A DNA stretch of 64,000 nucleotides. It comes from Turnera subulata. Its lineage: Eukaryota; Streptophyta; Magnoliopsida; Malpighiales; Passifloraceae. Both the position numbers and the translations under genes were made by a program. This document shows, one piece after another, positions 45,049 through 57,026 of the stretch. Numbering within the stretch: position 1 is the first letter of the stretch; the number at the start of each line of letters is the position of its first letter. The notes below the pieces were generated by a model, which was given only the letters and a program-made list of their open reading frames with translations, made no database searches and was not told the origin of the DNA. The stretch spans positions 58,850 to 122,849 of the forward strand of contig JAKUCV010003083.1 in assembly GCA_028386065.3 (NCBI GenBank). Direction: 5' to 3'.

Positions 45049-45261
45049 GTAGGTCACTAATCATATGCTTCTTCAAAATAATTTTCAAATTTAAGATATA
45101 TAGGGGGATGGTCCTATTTGTTGGGTAGATACCAAAACATATAGATATCATCCAAGAGTTAAAAACTAATCCATAAATCTAAGGTCTGAGGATAAAAATT
45201 AGAAAAGAAGTATTTTTACTTTTCTCCCATTTAATTGATTCTTACTAAACATGAGATTCTT

Positions 45262-45323
<62 letters not shown>

Positions 45324-45479
45324 ATGATTAGGACACATGGTGTCTTTTTCTCTTGGAAAATGGCATAAATAAGACTTACTACGTATACTTGAAAATTTAA
45401 TGCTTTACACATTGGATGAGCGAACCATTAGATACAAATGCACTTACATATAAATAGATAAAAAATCTTATACATAAAT
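45049..45479. other. AT-rich spacer with an AT microsatellite
   Basis: A (TA)n run fills about 45265-45320. No gene was recognised. Confidence 0.6.
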
Positions 45480-45990
45480 AGGGTCACACACTTAGAACTG
45501 TTGATTTGAGCTAAAACTCTAAAAGGGTTTGGACTATATTAATTGCGTAATTTGGATTATATGTAATAAGCCTGTATTAAGTTTATTATTTGAGCAACAA
45601 AACACATCCCTAATCAGAGTGGGGTTAACCTAAGTTAGCTAGGATTTTTCGTCATATGTATAGTTATATATACTAATAGAATTTCCATGTGAAACATATC
45701 GAACAGAAAGAACAAACTCTAGCTACTCTCTCGTTTTTTGAGACAACTAACATTGTGAGGCGAAAGTGCAGAGTATGCATGAACTAGAGATCGTGTGATG
45801 GATTCTGATTGTGATCATTAGTTCATATGGATACCTTGGAGAAATCAGATCACTATTCGGTTTTTAATTGATTCGGTTCAACAATTGAGTCAAAGATCTC
45901 GACCAGAACAATTATGAAATCAAATCTATTCGGTTTATTCTGGTTTAATTAGACCTTGTGACGATTCCAAGTTTATTCTGCTATGTGATT
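45480..45990 (+). repeat. Fragment of the copia-like LTR seen at 39.7-42.2 kb
   Basis: It aligns with 41685-42180: both read GGGT(C/T)ACACACTTAG, later GTGGGGTTAACCTAAG-like and GACAACTAACA segments, in the same order. It is diverged and without a clear end. Confidence 0.65.
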
Positions 45991-47612
45991 ATCTCCATGT
46001 TTGTGTACCCAGAACCTTATAATTTATTATGGGCATTGAATAGTATGTATATGATAAACCAAGAGTCATATATGGATGTAGTTCGTCAATTTAAAAATAA
46101 AGTTTTTGTTGGAAAAGAACACAAATACGACATTAAAAAGAAAAGAAGAGAGAATGAAAGGTGTTTGTTAACACATCAGTTCTTTCTTTGGATTTGTAAA
46201 TGGAAATTTCCGTGTAGGAGCCAAAATTCTCTCATCTTGTTGTTCACTTAACTTCTCTTTTTTTTTTTCAGTTGCTCATCTCTTGCTGCTTCTCTATTAT
46301 AATTAGTAACAACTGATTATTGTTTTCCTATCTTTTTTTTATTCTTTAAGCAAAAAGAAAAAATTTACAATAAAAAATTTAACTGATTGGCTTTTAGAGT
46401 CAGATGCTTTGTGTTTCATCCAACTTCGATATCTAGATTCATTCAGCCTAATTGATTTAAATTGCAGAGTTTTCTTATTTCTTTTCTCTTTTTTTAGTTT
46501 GCTTTTTTTTTTGGAAAGACAAGGTAATTTTTTCCCTCTAAAAACAAGTCTTTAATCCACCCTCTTTGTTTTATGTAATTTTTAATGTGGGTTTTGGTTA
46601 AATTAGTTGTGTTTATTATTTTTTTCAGTTTTTTTGTTCTCTAGATGTAAGAGTTGGGAGCAATTATGTAAGCCGAGAGGCAAATAGTTTTGGTTATAGA
46701 ATGCTTTAGTAGTAGGACAATTCTTTCCCTGTATATATTCCCTCCGTCCCACCCAAGTTGGTGCCTTAGGGTGCGTTTGGAATGCGGGACAGGGATGGGC
46801 GCGAGTGGACAATGTCCCAACAGGTGGTTTGGATCGTGGGACACACTATTCACGTAGGACGCGCGTCCTCACGGTTTGGGATGAACCCAATTTTTTCGTC
46901 CATTCGAAAACTGGTGGGCAGAACGTTGTCCCGTGGGCAACACTATTCTCATTCCGATTTTGCCGCCGTCTAAATTTCGAAATTCCAAGAAAACTAAGAA
47001 TATAAAAACATAAAAAATACACAAAAATTACTCATTCTTCTCTCTTTTCTGCCCCGACTCCTATGTTCCTCTTGTTCTCTTCTCTTCTCCTCTTCCTCTC
47101 CTTTCCTTTTCTCCATATTTTTTTCCCCGAATATCTCTGGATCTGCTTGTGGTGGAGGCACAATGATAAAGGAAGAGGAGGGAAAGCGGATAGAGGAAGA
47201 GAGGGGGAAGAGAGGAGGAGGCAGGGGAGGAGGAGAGGAGGAGGCGGATGAGAGGAGTAGGCTTTGGCGTTGATAGCGATAGTGAGGACGAATCTAGTCT
47301 TTGGTGATGACGACGACGGTGAGGACGAAAAATGGGAAAGAAGAGAAGGAGATGGGGAGGCAAGGGAGGAGGAGAGGAGAGGAGGCGGGACCGAGGAGGA
47401 AGCGAATGGTAGGTGGAGGATTTGACGTTGACTGCAGTGTAAACGAAGACGAAGACATTGAATTGCAATTTTTGTTCCCTTGTGGAAGAATTGATTGGGA
47501 TTGTGATTAATTTAATTTGGATTTTGGGTTTTAGGAATTGATAAGGAGGAGAAGATGAGTGATGAAGAGGAAGAAGCTAGTGTGCGAGGGAAGTGGAGTA
47601 GTTGAAGGGAGA
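45991..47612. other. Spacer with low-complexity purine-rich DNA
   Basis: Positions 46768-46985 contain a GC-richer block starting GGGTGCGTTTGG that resembles the end of some plant MITEs, but I found no matching inverted end. Positions 47060-47420 are GA-rich (CT-rich on the other strand), so the open frames there look like composition effects. Confidence 0.45.
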
Positions 47613-47756
47613 GAGAGAGAGAAGGAAAAAAATAATAAAACAAAAATTTAAAGATAAAAAAAAAGTGCGAGGAGATTTTTTTTTCTTTTTTCTTTTTCTA
47701 AATTAAAGCATCACCATTTAATTTGTCAAAATCTCAAGTAATTGCGTGTGAGGAGA

Positions 47757-47762
<6 letters not shown>
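47613..47762 (+). repeat. 150-bp block also present on the far side of the copia element
   Basis: It matches 63385-63524 (AATAATAAAACAAAAATTTAAAG, then the GAGGAGATTT minisatellite unit). The match stops at the poly(G) run. Confidence 0.8.

Positions 47763-47821
<59 letters not shown>
47763..47821 (+). repeat. 59-base poly(G) run
   Basis: An uninterrupted G run replaces the outer ~30 bp of the LTR, which in the other LTR reads GTGGGGGTGAATT. It may be an assembly or sequencing artefact. Confidence 0.9.
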
Positions 47822-47829
<8 letters not shown>

Positions 47830-49572
47830 AGCCATTTTTCGCTTTATTACCGATTTGGAGTCACTAATGCCAAATCGACTTTGTATCTAAATCTGGGAAA
47901 TTATGAACACACTAAAGCACAATTAAGGAGGGGGTTAGAGATATCGGCACAAAGGATTTATAGTGGTTCGCCACACAGGACTACCTCCACTACTCAAGGA
48001 GTCCACCTTGAGATTTCTAACCTTCACTAACCTTGGTTTTTATGAGATCAACAAATAACCTATAATACAAGGTTTTACCTAGGCTAACCTCTAACCTCTC
48101 ATACCCACAAAGCTAATCTAAGCTTTGCTCTCAGTTTCCCAGTAAGATATCGCCTATTCTACCTCACTCATTTGGTTTCTTCACATGTCAAACCAATAAA
48201 GCCTATCTCTCACAAGTTTTTCAAGGTGCAACTTGCAAACCTTCTCTCAAAGCTAATCCTAGTTTTGCTTCTCACTAATCAGCACAAGAAACTCATAAGC
48301 TTGTCTAAGATATAACCCTCTCTCAAGATATCTTCATGGGTGACTCACTCAAGAGATTTACAAGTAATGCACAAGGAAGGATCTTTAAACACTCTCAAGC
48401 TTAGGAGGAGAGCTGCTGCTAATTTCTCACTTCCTTCCCCATTTGCAGCTCTATTGTTCTTCATGGTGTTATCAGCCTTTTATAGAGACACAATAGGATA
48501 GGCCTTTCCAAGAAATTCAAACCGTTGTGCGTGTCACTCTTAGCAGACAACTGTTTCATTTCGACTGAGACCAGAGTGGCAACGTTCAAATCTCCCTACG
48601 GTCGCTTTCACGCTTTGGTCTGAATCATACCATTCATCTGACAGGTCTGCCCATGTTTAGCCAAATCCTAGGTTGGACCCAAAAGATTGATTCCATCTGA
48701 TTTAGGGATCCGTTGTGATGTCTTTAATTAAGATGGTCAGACTGCAGAAATGATAAAGTACTAGGTTCTTTTGACTTCTTAGTAGTAGGTTAGCTTGACA
48801 CAAAGATCAAGAAAAGCCAACTTTCATCAATCTCTTGTCACTGTCTGCTACCTCGAGATTTGGCATCGTTGGCGCCAAATCGTAAATGTATCCGTTTTCC
48901 AGAAAGTGGTCTGCGCATGCTTAGCAGACTCCTAAGTTTGATACTCCTAGGTTGGACTGAATCAACATGAGCTGTTATGGAAGCTTTCTAGATCTTTAAA
49001 CACGTTCCTGCAGATTCAAAATAAGCTATGTACCGGGTTTATAGAGTTAGGGAGCATCTTCAACAAGTGGTCCCAAAATGCAAGATGATCAGCACATGCT
49101 GGACAGACACCTAGGTTTGATGATTCTAGGTTTGTCAGATTTAAATCCATCCGTTGTGAAACCTGTCCAGAACACTAAATAAATATTTTTCTGAGTTGAA
49201 TCAAGCTAGGTTTCAGTTTTATAGATCATGGGAGCATCTCTAACAATTGCCTCAAAGTTGTAAGATAATCAATGTGGTCCATGGTCCATGAAAGTAACAT
49301 CTCAAGTATTAAATAAACTAACACACATACCAATCCCACTAACTTCAAACTCCCACAATGTGACATGCATGCTAAGTTGAATATACAAATCTGACATTTC
49401 AAAGTTTGTTAGCATCAAAACATAGCTAGGCATAAGGAGGATTAATACATAAGACTAAAACTAAATCAACTACTAATCCATACATAATCAAATACCTCGG
49501 TTAGTGTCCTTAATCAAGATTAAATAAAAATAATTAACACAAAGCACATGCTAATCCGACCTTAGGCCAACA
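47822..49572 (-). repeat. 3' LTR of the SIRE-like element
   Basis: It aligns along its length with the LTR at 61466-63250 with few differences by eye. It ends GGCCAACA at the polypurine-tract side. Confidence 0.9.
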
Positions 49573-50553
49573 ATCTTCCCCTTTTTTATGATGACAAACT
49601 TTGCGTGAAAAGATAGTAACTTTTGAATTCAGTTTTGCAAAAAAGCTCCCCCTTAATGTATTCTCCCCCTATCTAAAACTTTTTTGCAATCACGCAACAC
49701 TATTTCTCCCCCTTTTGGCATCTCAAAAAGCTAGTATGACCAAGTGTGAAGTACTGAGATAAGCCAAAATAGATCAAAATACTATATTCCAGCAAAAAAT
49801 CAACAACAAAACGATAATAAAGCATGGTCAGTAGAAACGTCAACAAACAATGTTAGACTCATTGTATCCCTTTTTGGCACTACACAGGCCAAATCGCAAC
49901 ACAAAGGGATAACTATAGTCCTGCAACAAAAATGCATTAATAAAATGCAATTAACAGAAACATTAATAAGCCAATCAAGTTTGACTGTATCCTTTTTTGG
50001 CATCACAAAAGCCAAATCGTAGCACAAAGGGATAACCATAGACCTGTAGCAAAAATGCATTAACACCTAGAGTGACTAGCAGGATAAACATCTTCAGAGT
50101 TATAAAATTTAGAGCTCAATATTGATCTTCTCTGTATAAGATAAATCGGAAGTGAGCAAAAAAGGACGATCAAAATTCCTGCATAAAGATGTTAATAACT
50201 CAACCAAGTAGAAATACTCACGTTTTGGCATCAATCGTACTAAAAATCAACTCAAGGTATCACTCAACAAGCAAATATAATAAATCAGAATGTCAAAATA
50301 ATATGATGCAGTGATAGTGACACAACAATAATCTTTCTAAAAGTATCAACTAAGAGCTCAAAAAGCTCATTAATGGTATATCCCCATTTCGCAAGAATAA
50401 TACCAATTAGCACATTACCATAGATAACAAAACATGTAGCATAGTATTAAAAAAAAAAAGAATCAACACAATATATCCATGAAAAATAATATAAAAGCCA
50501 AACAAGCAATTAAAAATATGTATATGACATGGAAATGCATGAATCTAGAGAGC
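49573..50553 (-). other. 3' non-coding part of the SIRE-like element
   Basis: Next to the polypurine tract (49573-49590). It holds several dyads of the TTTGGC-N9-GCCAAA type and no coding frame I can assign. Confidence 0.6.
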
Positions 50554-51448
50554 TGATACGACAACACACCTAGCCAGCCCTAGAAGCACCTTCGTATCTA
50601 AGATTGTCCCGATCTCAAATCACAACCAATCGTGCACTGTTCTTGCGCCGATGCTCTTCACCTCCTAACAATCCGTGTTTGGCAACAGATGGATGCGAAA
50701 GCCCCTCCACCTACTAAACTCTCGGTGCTAGACAACAAAGAAACAAAGCATAAAGGATAAAACAAACAAAGAGACACCTCTGTTTAGGCCGAGATTATTC
50801 AAGTTTAACTGAACTTTTTATTACTCAAATAATCTGAATAACAATGAACCCCTAGGTCTCTATTTATAGGAGAACACACCTCCTCAAAGTCGGTGAACAG
50901 TAACGCCGGTGAACAGTAGCTTCGTGAACAGTACCGTCAGTAAACAGTAACGCCGGTGAATAGTAACGTTAGTGAACAATGACTCCGGTGAACAGTAACG
51001 TCGGCTCCTCCTTGAACTCCAAGTCTTGGCGCCTCCTCTCCTATTACTAGATGGACTAGGATTTAATTGAGCCCACATAACTTGGACACTAATTAAATCC
51101 TTACAATAATAAATAAAATAAAATTTAGTCTATAATTAATAAAAATAAAATGGATATGTCGACACCTTCCTGAAGGTGGATTGATGTTGACTGGGCCCAA
51201 TGTGCTCTCGATTTAATTACTCCTTAATTGACAGCAAATTAATGGGCTTTAGTTTCAGCTCCTCTCCAATCTTGATTTTCCATCTCTTCTTGAACTTCTT
51301 GTGAGTACGAATCTTGGATATGATTCGGAAAATGAGCTTGTTGGAATACACGGTGAGCTTGTTGGAATACATCCAAGCTCCATGTTTGTCTCTATTGCTT
51401 CTTCCTTGGTCGCCTTGGCGTGCATTAGTCTTGCCTTGGTTTGCATCA
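50554..51448 (-). repeat. Gypsy composite LTR A (3' end of the element)
   Basis: 895 bp. It contains seven 16-bp units related to GTGAACAGTAACGTCG at about 50891-51003. Confidence 0.9.
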
Positions 51449-53340
51449 TTCCCTCTCTCCTCAAAGCGATTCGTTCTCGACTCGATACTCTTCATGTTCT
51501 CCAATTTAGACATTAAATGCATAGAAAAGGAACTTAAAACCTTATGCTCCCTTTTGATTGTAATCGTCGCCCCATATATAGATCCATCTTCGCCTAGGGG
51601 CAGCAATCCTTTAGGACAAGAAACATCTGTTATTTTGTTGCTGGTGCGACAATCAACGCACATACGCCATGTACCATCCTTCTTGGGTACTAGAATCACT
51701 AGTACGGCACAAGGACTCAAACTCTCCCGTACCAACCCTTTTGTAAGTAACTCGTCGACTTGCTTCTGAATTTCTTTGGTCTCCTCGGGGTTAGCCCTAT
51801 ATGCTGGCCGATTTGGGATCTGTGCTCCAGGAACAAAATCAATTTGATGCTCTATGCCCCGAATAGACGGCAATTCTTTTGGTAACTCTTCTGGAAACAC
51901 ATCCCGAAGATTTTGCAAAACGGAAACAATAACAAAACTAGATAGACGAGGGTAAAGGTTAGATTTGAATCAAGCTTCCTTGTATAAAAGTACAAACAAA
52001 CTCTTCTTTTTCTCATAGTCAACCCTCTTATCTCTCTTATTTGAGCCTTTTAACACAATTTTTTTTGAGGTTTTTTTTATCTCTTTTCTTTCCTTACACT
52101 CGGATTCCTCTTTCTTCTCTTTCTCCTCCAATTCTACTTATTCTTTCTTCTTCTCACCCTTATTTTCTTTTGAACTCTCCTCTACTTTTGCAAGGCTCTC
52201 AGCCTTCCCCTCTAGCTCTCCTTTTGCAAGGCTCTCAGCCTTCCTCTCTAGCTCTCCGTTTGCAAGGCCCTCAGCCTTCCTCTCTTCCTCATACTTTGCT
52301 TGAGCTTTGGCCTGCTCGGCTTTCCATGCTTCCACTCTTCTTTTAATATGCAATTGATCTTCATTGACTTCTTGTGGAGACAATGGCCGAAGGAAAAACC
52401 TTTGATCCCCCATGTATAATGAGTACCTACTCTTATCTCTCTCAGGAGCCACTTTCTTATCAAATTGCCAGGGTCTACCGAGCAATACATGGTTCTCGTC
52501 CATAGGCACAACATCACACAGCACTTAGTCAGAATACCTCCCAATTGAAAAAGAAACAAGGACTTGTTTCGTTACCTTGATCTCTCTCATGTCATTTTTC
52601 CCTTTTAGCCGATAAGGTCTAGGATGCATCATACACTCCAATCCTAGCGTGTCCACAACATATGTACTCACCATGTTGGTACGTCTTCCCGCATAACCTT
52701 TCAAGCTACTACTCTTTTCCTTCACAGAACATCTAGTATAGAAGACCACCTTTTGCAGCTCGGGCATCTTTTGAAGTTTGAGTGTATTGCATCTATCAAA
52801 CTCGCCTTCCAAACGCCTCTGAGGTTCAGTTTGCTCCCGACATTTTGGTATCTCGTCTCTCTGCTGTAGCACAGCTCGGCACACTGGTTCCTCCGCTAAT
52901 GGTGGTGAGGGCTGTTGTTGGCGTGGAGGAGGCTGTTGTTGCTGCTGTGGCAGTGGTTGCTGCCCTCTCTGCTCGGTCACGCCCGCAATTAAGCATTTAA
53001 GCTCCTCCATGTTGTTTCTAGCTTCGCGCCGGAGCTCTGCAAATTTTTCGTCTTCGTCGAGCAACCGATTGTTGATTCGAACCAGTGCATCACTCAAGGC
53101 CCTCTATTGCAACGACTCCATTGTAATAACTTCAACCTCTCTTGCAAACAATTTGGCTATCAAATATAATCAATCGATTTCTTTTTTTTTTATATATATA
53201 TTTGCTGTCGAAGAACAGTAACGATGAACAGTAATCGACACACTTTTTTTAAAAAAACATTCGGCAAAAATAAAACAAATAACATAGAAAAATTAAAGAA
53301 TAGTTGATTGATTTGATAACCTGAGCTCCGCTACCAAAAT
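51449..53340 (-). pseudogene. Gypsy gag-protease-RT remnant, body 1
   Basis: Reading right to left after the primer-binding site (53336-53325) come a gag-like frame (LVRINNRLLDEDEKFAELRR), the protease end (LCDVVPMDENHVLLGRPWQF) and only the start of reverse transcriptase (FPEELPKELPSIRGIEHQID ... GTWRMCVDC). The RT breaks off after NKITD and is followed by unrelated coding. An in-frame TAA at 52525 is shared with body 2; a TAA at 52138 is not. Confidence 0.85.
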
Positions 53341-54253
53341 TGATACAACAACACACCTAGCCGACCCTAGAAGCACCTTCGTATCTAAGATTGTCCCGAT
53401 CTCAAATCACAACCAATCGTGCACTATTCTTGCACCGATGCTCTTCACCTCCTAACAATCCGTGTTAGGCAACAGATGGACGCAAAAGCCCCTCCAACTC
53501 CTAAACTCTCGGTGCTAGACAACAAAGAAACAAAGCACAAAGGATAAAACAAACAAAGAGACACCTCTCTTTGGGCCGAGGTTATTCAAGTTTAACTGAA
53601 CTTTTTATTACTCAAATAATTTGAATAACAATGAATCCCTAGGTCTCTATTTATAGGAGAACACACCTCTTCAAAGTCGGTGAACAGTAAAGTCGGTGAA
53701 CAGTAACGTCAGTGAACGGTAACGCCGGTGAATAGTAACGTCAGTGAACAGTAACGCTGGTGAATAGTAACGTTAGTGAACAGTGACTCCGGTGAACAGT
53801 AACGTCGGCTCCTCCTTGAACTCCAAGTCTTGGCGCCTCCTCTCCTATTACTAGATGGACTAGGATTTAATTGAGCCCACATAACTTGGACACTAATTAA
53901 ATCCTTACAATAATAAAATAAAATAAAATTTAGTCTATAATTAATAAAAATAAAATGGATATGTCGACACCTTCCTGAAGGTGGATTGATGTCGACTGGG
54001 CCCAATGTGCTCTCGATTTAATTACTCCTTAATTGACAGCAAATTAATGGGCTTTAGTTTCAGCTCCTCTCCAATCTTGATTTTCCATCTCTTCTTGAAC
54101 TTCTTGTGAGTACGAATCTTGGATATGATTCGGAAAATGAGCTTGTTGGAATACACGGTGAGCTTGTTGGAATACATCCAAGCTCCATGTTTGTCTCTAT
54201 TGCTTCTTCCTTGGTCGCCTTGGCGTGCATTAGTCTTGCCTTGGTTTGCATCA
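53341..54253 (-). repeat. Gypsy composite LTR B (central)
   Basis: 913 bp, with eight 16-bp units at about 53678-53808. It serves both bodies. Confidence 0.9.
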
Positions 54254-56140
54254 TTCCCTCTCTCCTCAAAGCGATTCGTCCTCGACTCGATACTCTTCAT
54301 GTTCTCCAATTTAGACATTAAATGCATAGAAAAGGAACTTAAAACCTTATGCTCCCTTTTGATTGTAATCGGCGCCCCATATATAGATCCATCTTCGCCT
54401 AGGGGCGGCAATCCTTTAGGACAAGAAACATCTGTTATTTTGTTGCTGGTGCGACAATCAACGCACATACGCCATGTACCATCCTTCTTGGGTACTAGAA
54501 TCACTAGTACGGCACAAGGACTCAAACTCTCCCGTACCAACCCTTTTGTAAGTAACTCGTCGACTTGCTTCTGAATTTCTTTGGTCTCCTCGGGGTTAGC
54601 CCTATATGCTGGCCGATTTGGGATCTGTGCTCCAGGAACAAAATCAATTTGATGCTCTATGCCCCGAATAGACGGCAATTCTTTTGGTAACTCTTCTGGA
54701 AACACATCCCGAAGATCCTGCAAAATGGAAACAACAATAAAACTAGATAGACGAGGATAAAGGTTAGATTTGAACCAAGCTTCCTTGTATAAAAGTACAA
54801 ACAAACTCTTCTTTTTCTCATAGTCAACCCTCTTTTCTCTCTCATTTGAGCCTTTTAACATAATTTTATTTTAGGCTTCTTTTATCTCTTTTCTTTCCTC
54901 ACACTCGGCTTCCTCTTTCTTTTCTTTCTCCTCCAATTCTACTTCTTCTTCCTTCTTCTCACTCTTATTTTCTTTTGAACTCTCCTCTCTTTTTGCAAGG
55001 CTCTCAGCCTTCCCCTCTAGCTCTCCTTTTGCACGGCTCTCAGCCTTCCTCTCTAGCTCTCCGTTTGCAAGGCCCTCAGCCTTCCTCTTTTCCTCATACT
55101 TTGTTTGAGCTTTGGCCTTCTCGGCTTTCCATGCTTCCACTCTTCTTTTAATATGCGATTGATCTTCATTGACTTCTTGTGGAGACAATGGCCGAAGGAA
55201 AAACCTTTGATCCCCCATGTATAATGAGTACCTACTCTTATCTCTCTCAGGAGCCACTCTCTTATCAAGTTGCCAGGGTCTACCGAGCAATACACGGCTC
55301 TCTTCCATAGGCACAACATCACACAACACTTAGTCAGAATGCCTCCCAATTGAAAAAGAAACAAGGACTTGTTTCGTTACCTTGATCTCTCTCATATCAT
55401 TCTTCTTTTTTAGCCGATAAGGTCTAGGATGCATCATACACTCCAATCCTAGCGTGTCCACAACATATGTACTCACCATGTTGGTACGTCTTCCCGCATC
55501 AACTTTCAAGCTAAAACTCTTTTCCTTCACAGAACATCTAGTATAGAAGATCAACTTTTGCAGCTCGGGCATCTTTTAAAGTTTGAGTGTATTGCATCTA
55601 TCAAACTCGCCTTCCAAACGCCTCTAAGGTTCAGTTTGCTCCCTACAATCTGGTATCTCGTCCCTCTGCTGTGGCATAGCTCGGCGCACTGGTTCCTCCG
55701 ATAATGGTGGTGAGGGCTGTTGTTGGCGTGGAGGAGGCTGTTGTTGTTGCTGTGGCAGAAGTTGCTGCCCTCTCGGCTCGGTCACACCCGCAATTAAGCG
55801 TTTAAGCTCCTCCATAATGTTTCTAGCTTCGCGCTGGAGCTCTGCAAATTTTTTGTCTTCGTCGAGCAACCGATTGTTGATTCGAACCAGCGCATCACTC
55901 AAGGCCCTCCATTGCAACGACTCCATTGTAATAACTTCAACCTCTCTTGCAAACAATTTGGCTATCAAATATAATCAATCGATTTCTTCTTTTTTTTTAT
56001 ATTTGCTGCCGATGAACAGTAACGATGAACAGTAATCGACACACTTTTTTTAAAAAAAATTCTGCAGAAATAAAACAAATAACACAGAAAAATTAAAGGA
56101 TAGTTGATTGATTTGATAACCTGAGCTCCGCTACCAAAAT
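54254..56140 (-). pseudogene. Gypsy gag-protease-RT remnant, body 2
   Basis: It has the same content and the same RT break as body 1, with the primer-binding site at 56136-56125. The TAA before LCDVVPM (55330) is shared with body 1. The glutamate/lysine-rich stretch after the protease stays open further here, to 54871. Confidence 0.85.
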
Positions 56141-57021
56141 TGATACGACAACACACCTAACCGGTCCTAGAAGCACCTTCGTATCTAAGATTGTCCCGAT
56201 CTTAAATCACAACCATTCGTGCACTGTTCTTGCGCCGATGCTCTTCACCTCCTAACAATCCGTGTTAGACAACAGGTGGACGCGAAAGCCCCTCCACCTC
56301 CTAAACTCTCGGTGCTAGACAACAAAGAAATAAAGCACAAAGGATAAAACAAACAAAGAGACACCTCTCTTTGGGCCGAGATTATTCAAGTTTAACTGAA
56401 CTTTTTATTACTCAAATAATCGGAATAACAGTGAACCCTTAGGTCTCTATTTATAGGAGAACACACCTCCTCAAAGTCGGTGAACAGTAAAGTCGATGAA
56501 CAGTAACGTCAGTGAACAGTAACATCGGTGAACGGTAACACCGGTGAATAGTAACGTCGGTGAACAGTAACGTCGGCTCCTCCTTGAACTCCAACTCTTG
56601 GCACCTCCTCTCCTATTACTAGATGGACTAGGATTTAATTGAGCCCACATAACTTGGACACTAATTAAATCCTTACAATAATAAAATAAAATAAAACTTA
56701 GTCTATAATTAATAAAAATAAAATGGGTATGTCGACACCTTCCTGAAGGTGGAATGATGTCGACTGGGGCCAATGTGCTCTCGATTCAATTACTCCTTAA
56801 TTGACAGCAAATTGATGGGCTTCAGTTTCAGCTCCTCTCCAATCTTGATTTTCCATCTCTTCTTGAACTTCTTGTGAGTACGAATCTTGGATATGATTCG
56901 GAAAGTGAGCTTGTTGGAATACACGGTGAGCTTGTTGAAATACATCCAAGCTCCATATTTTTCTCTATTGCTTCTTCCTTGGTCGCCTTGGCGTGCGTTA
57001 GTCTTGCCTTGGTTTGCATCA
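56141..57021 (-). repeat. Gypsy composite LTR C (5' end of the element)
   Basis: 881 bp, with six 16-bp units at about 56476-56572. Confidence 0.9.
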
Positions 57022-57026
57022 AGAGC

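Larger units (their letters stand above)
50554..57021 (-). mobile_element. Composite gypsy element: LTR-body-LTR-body-LTR
   Basis: Three LTRs (50554-51448, 53341-54253 and 56141-57021) alternate with two similar bodies. Each LTR reads TGATGC to GTATCA on the minus strand. A single duplication, AGAGC, flanks the whole at 50549-50553 and 57022-57026, so it behaves as one insertion into the copia body. Both bodies lack most of pol, so the element is non-autonomous. Confidence 0.92.

Noticed and set aside
46768..46985. MITE starting GGGTGCGTTTGG
   Set aside because: No matching inverted end or target-site duplication was found nearby.
47061..47468. 135-codon minus-strand frame rich in Ser, Pro and Leu
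   Set aside because: It is translation of a CT-rich low-complexity tract with no recognisable domain.
50891..51003. CRISPR-like array
   Set aside because: The 16-bp units are contiguous without spacers, lie in a retrotransposon LTR, and the genome is a plant.
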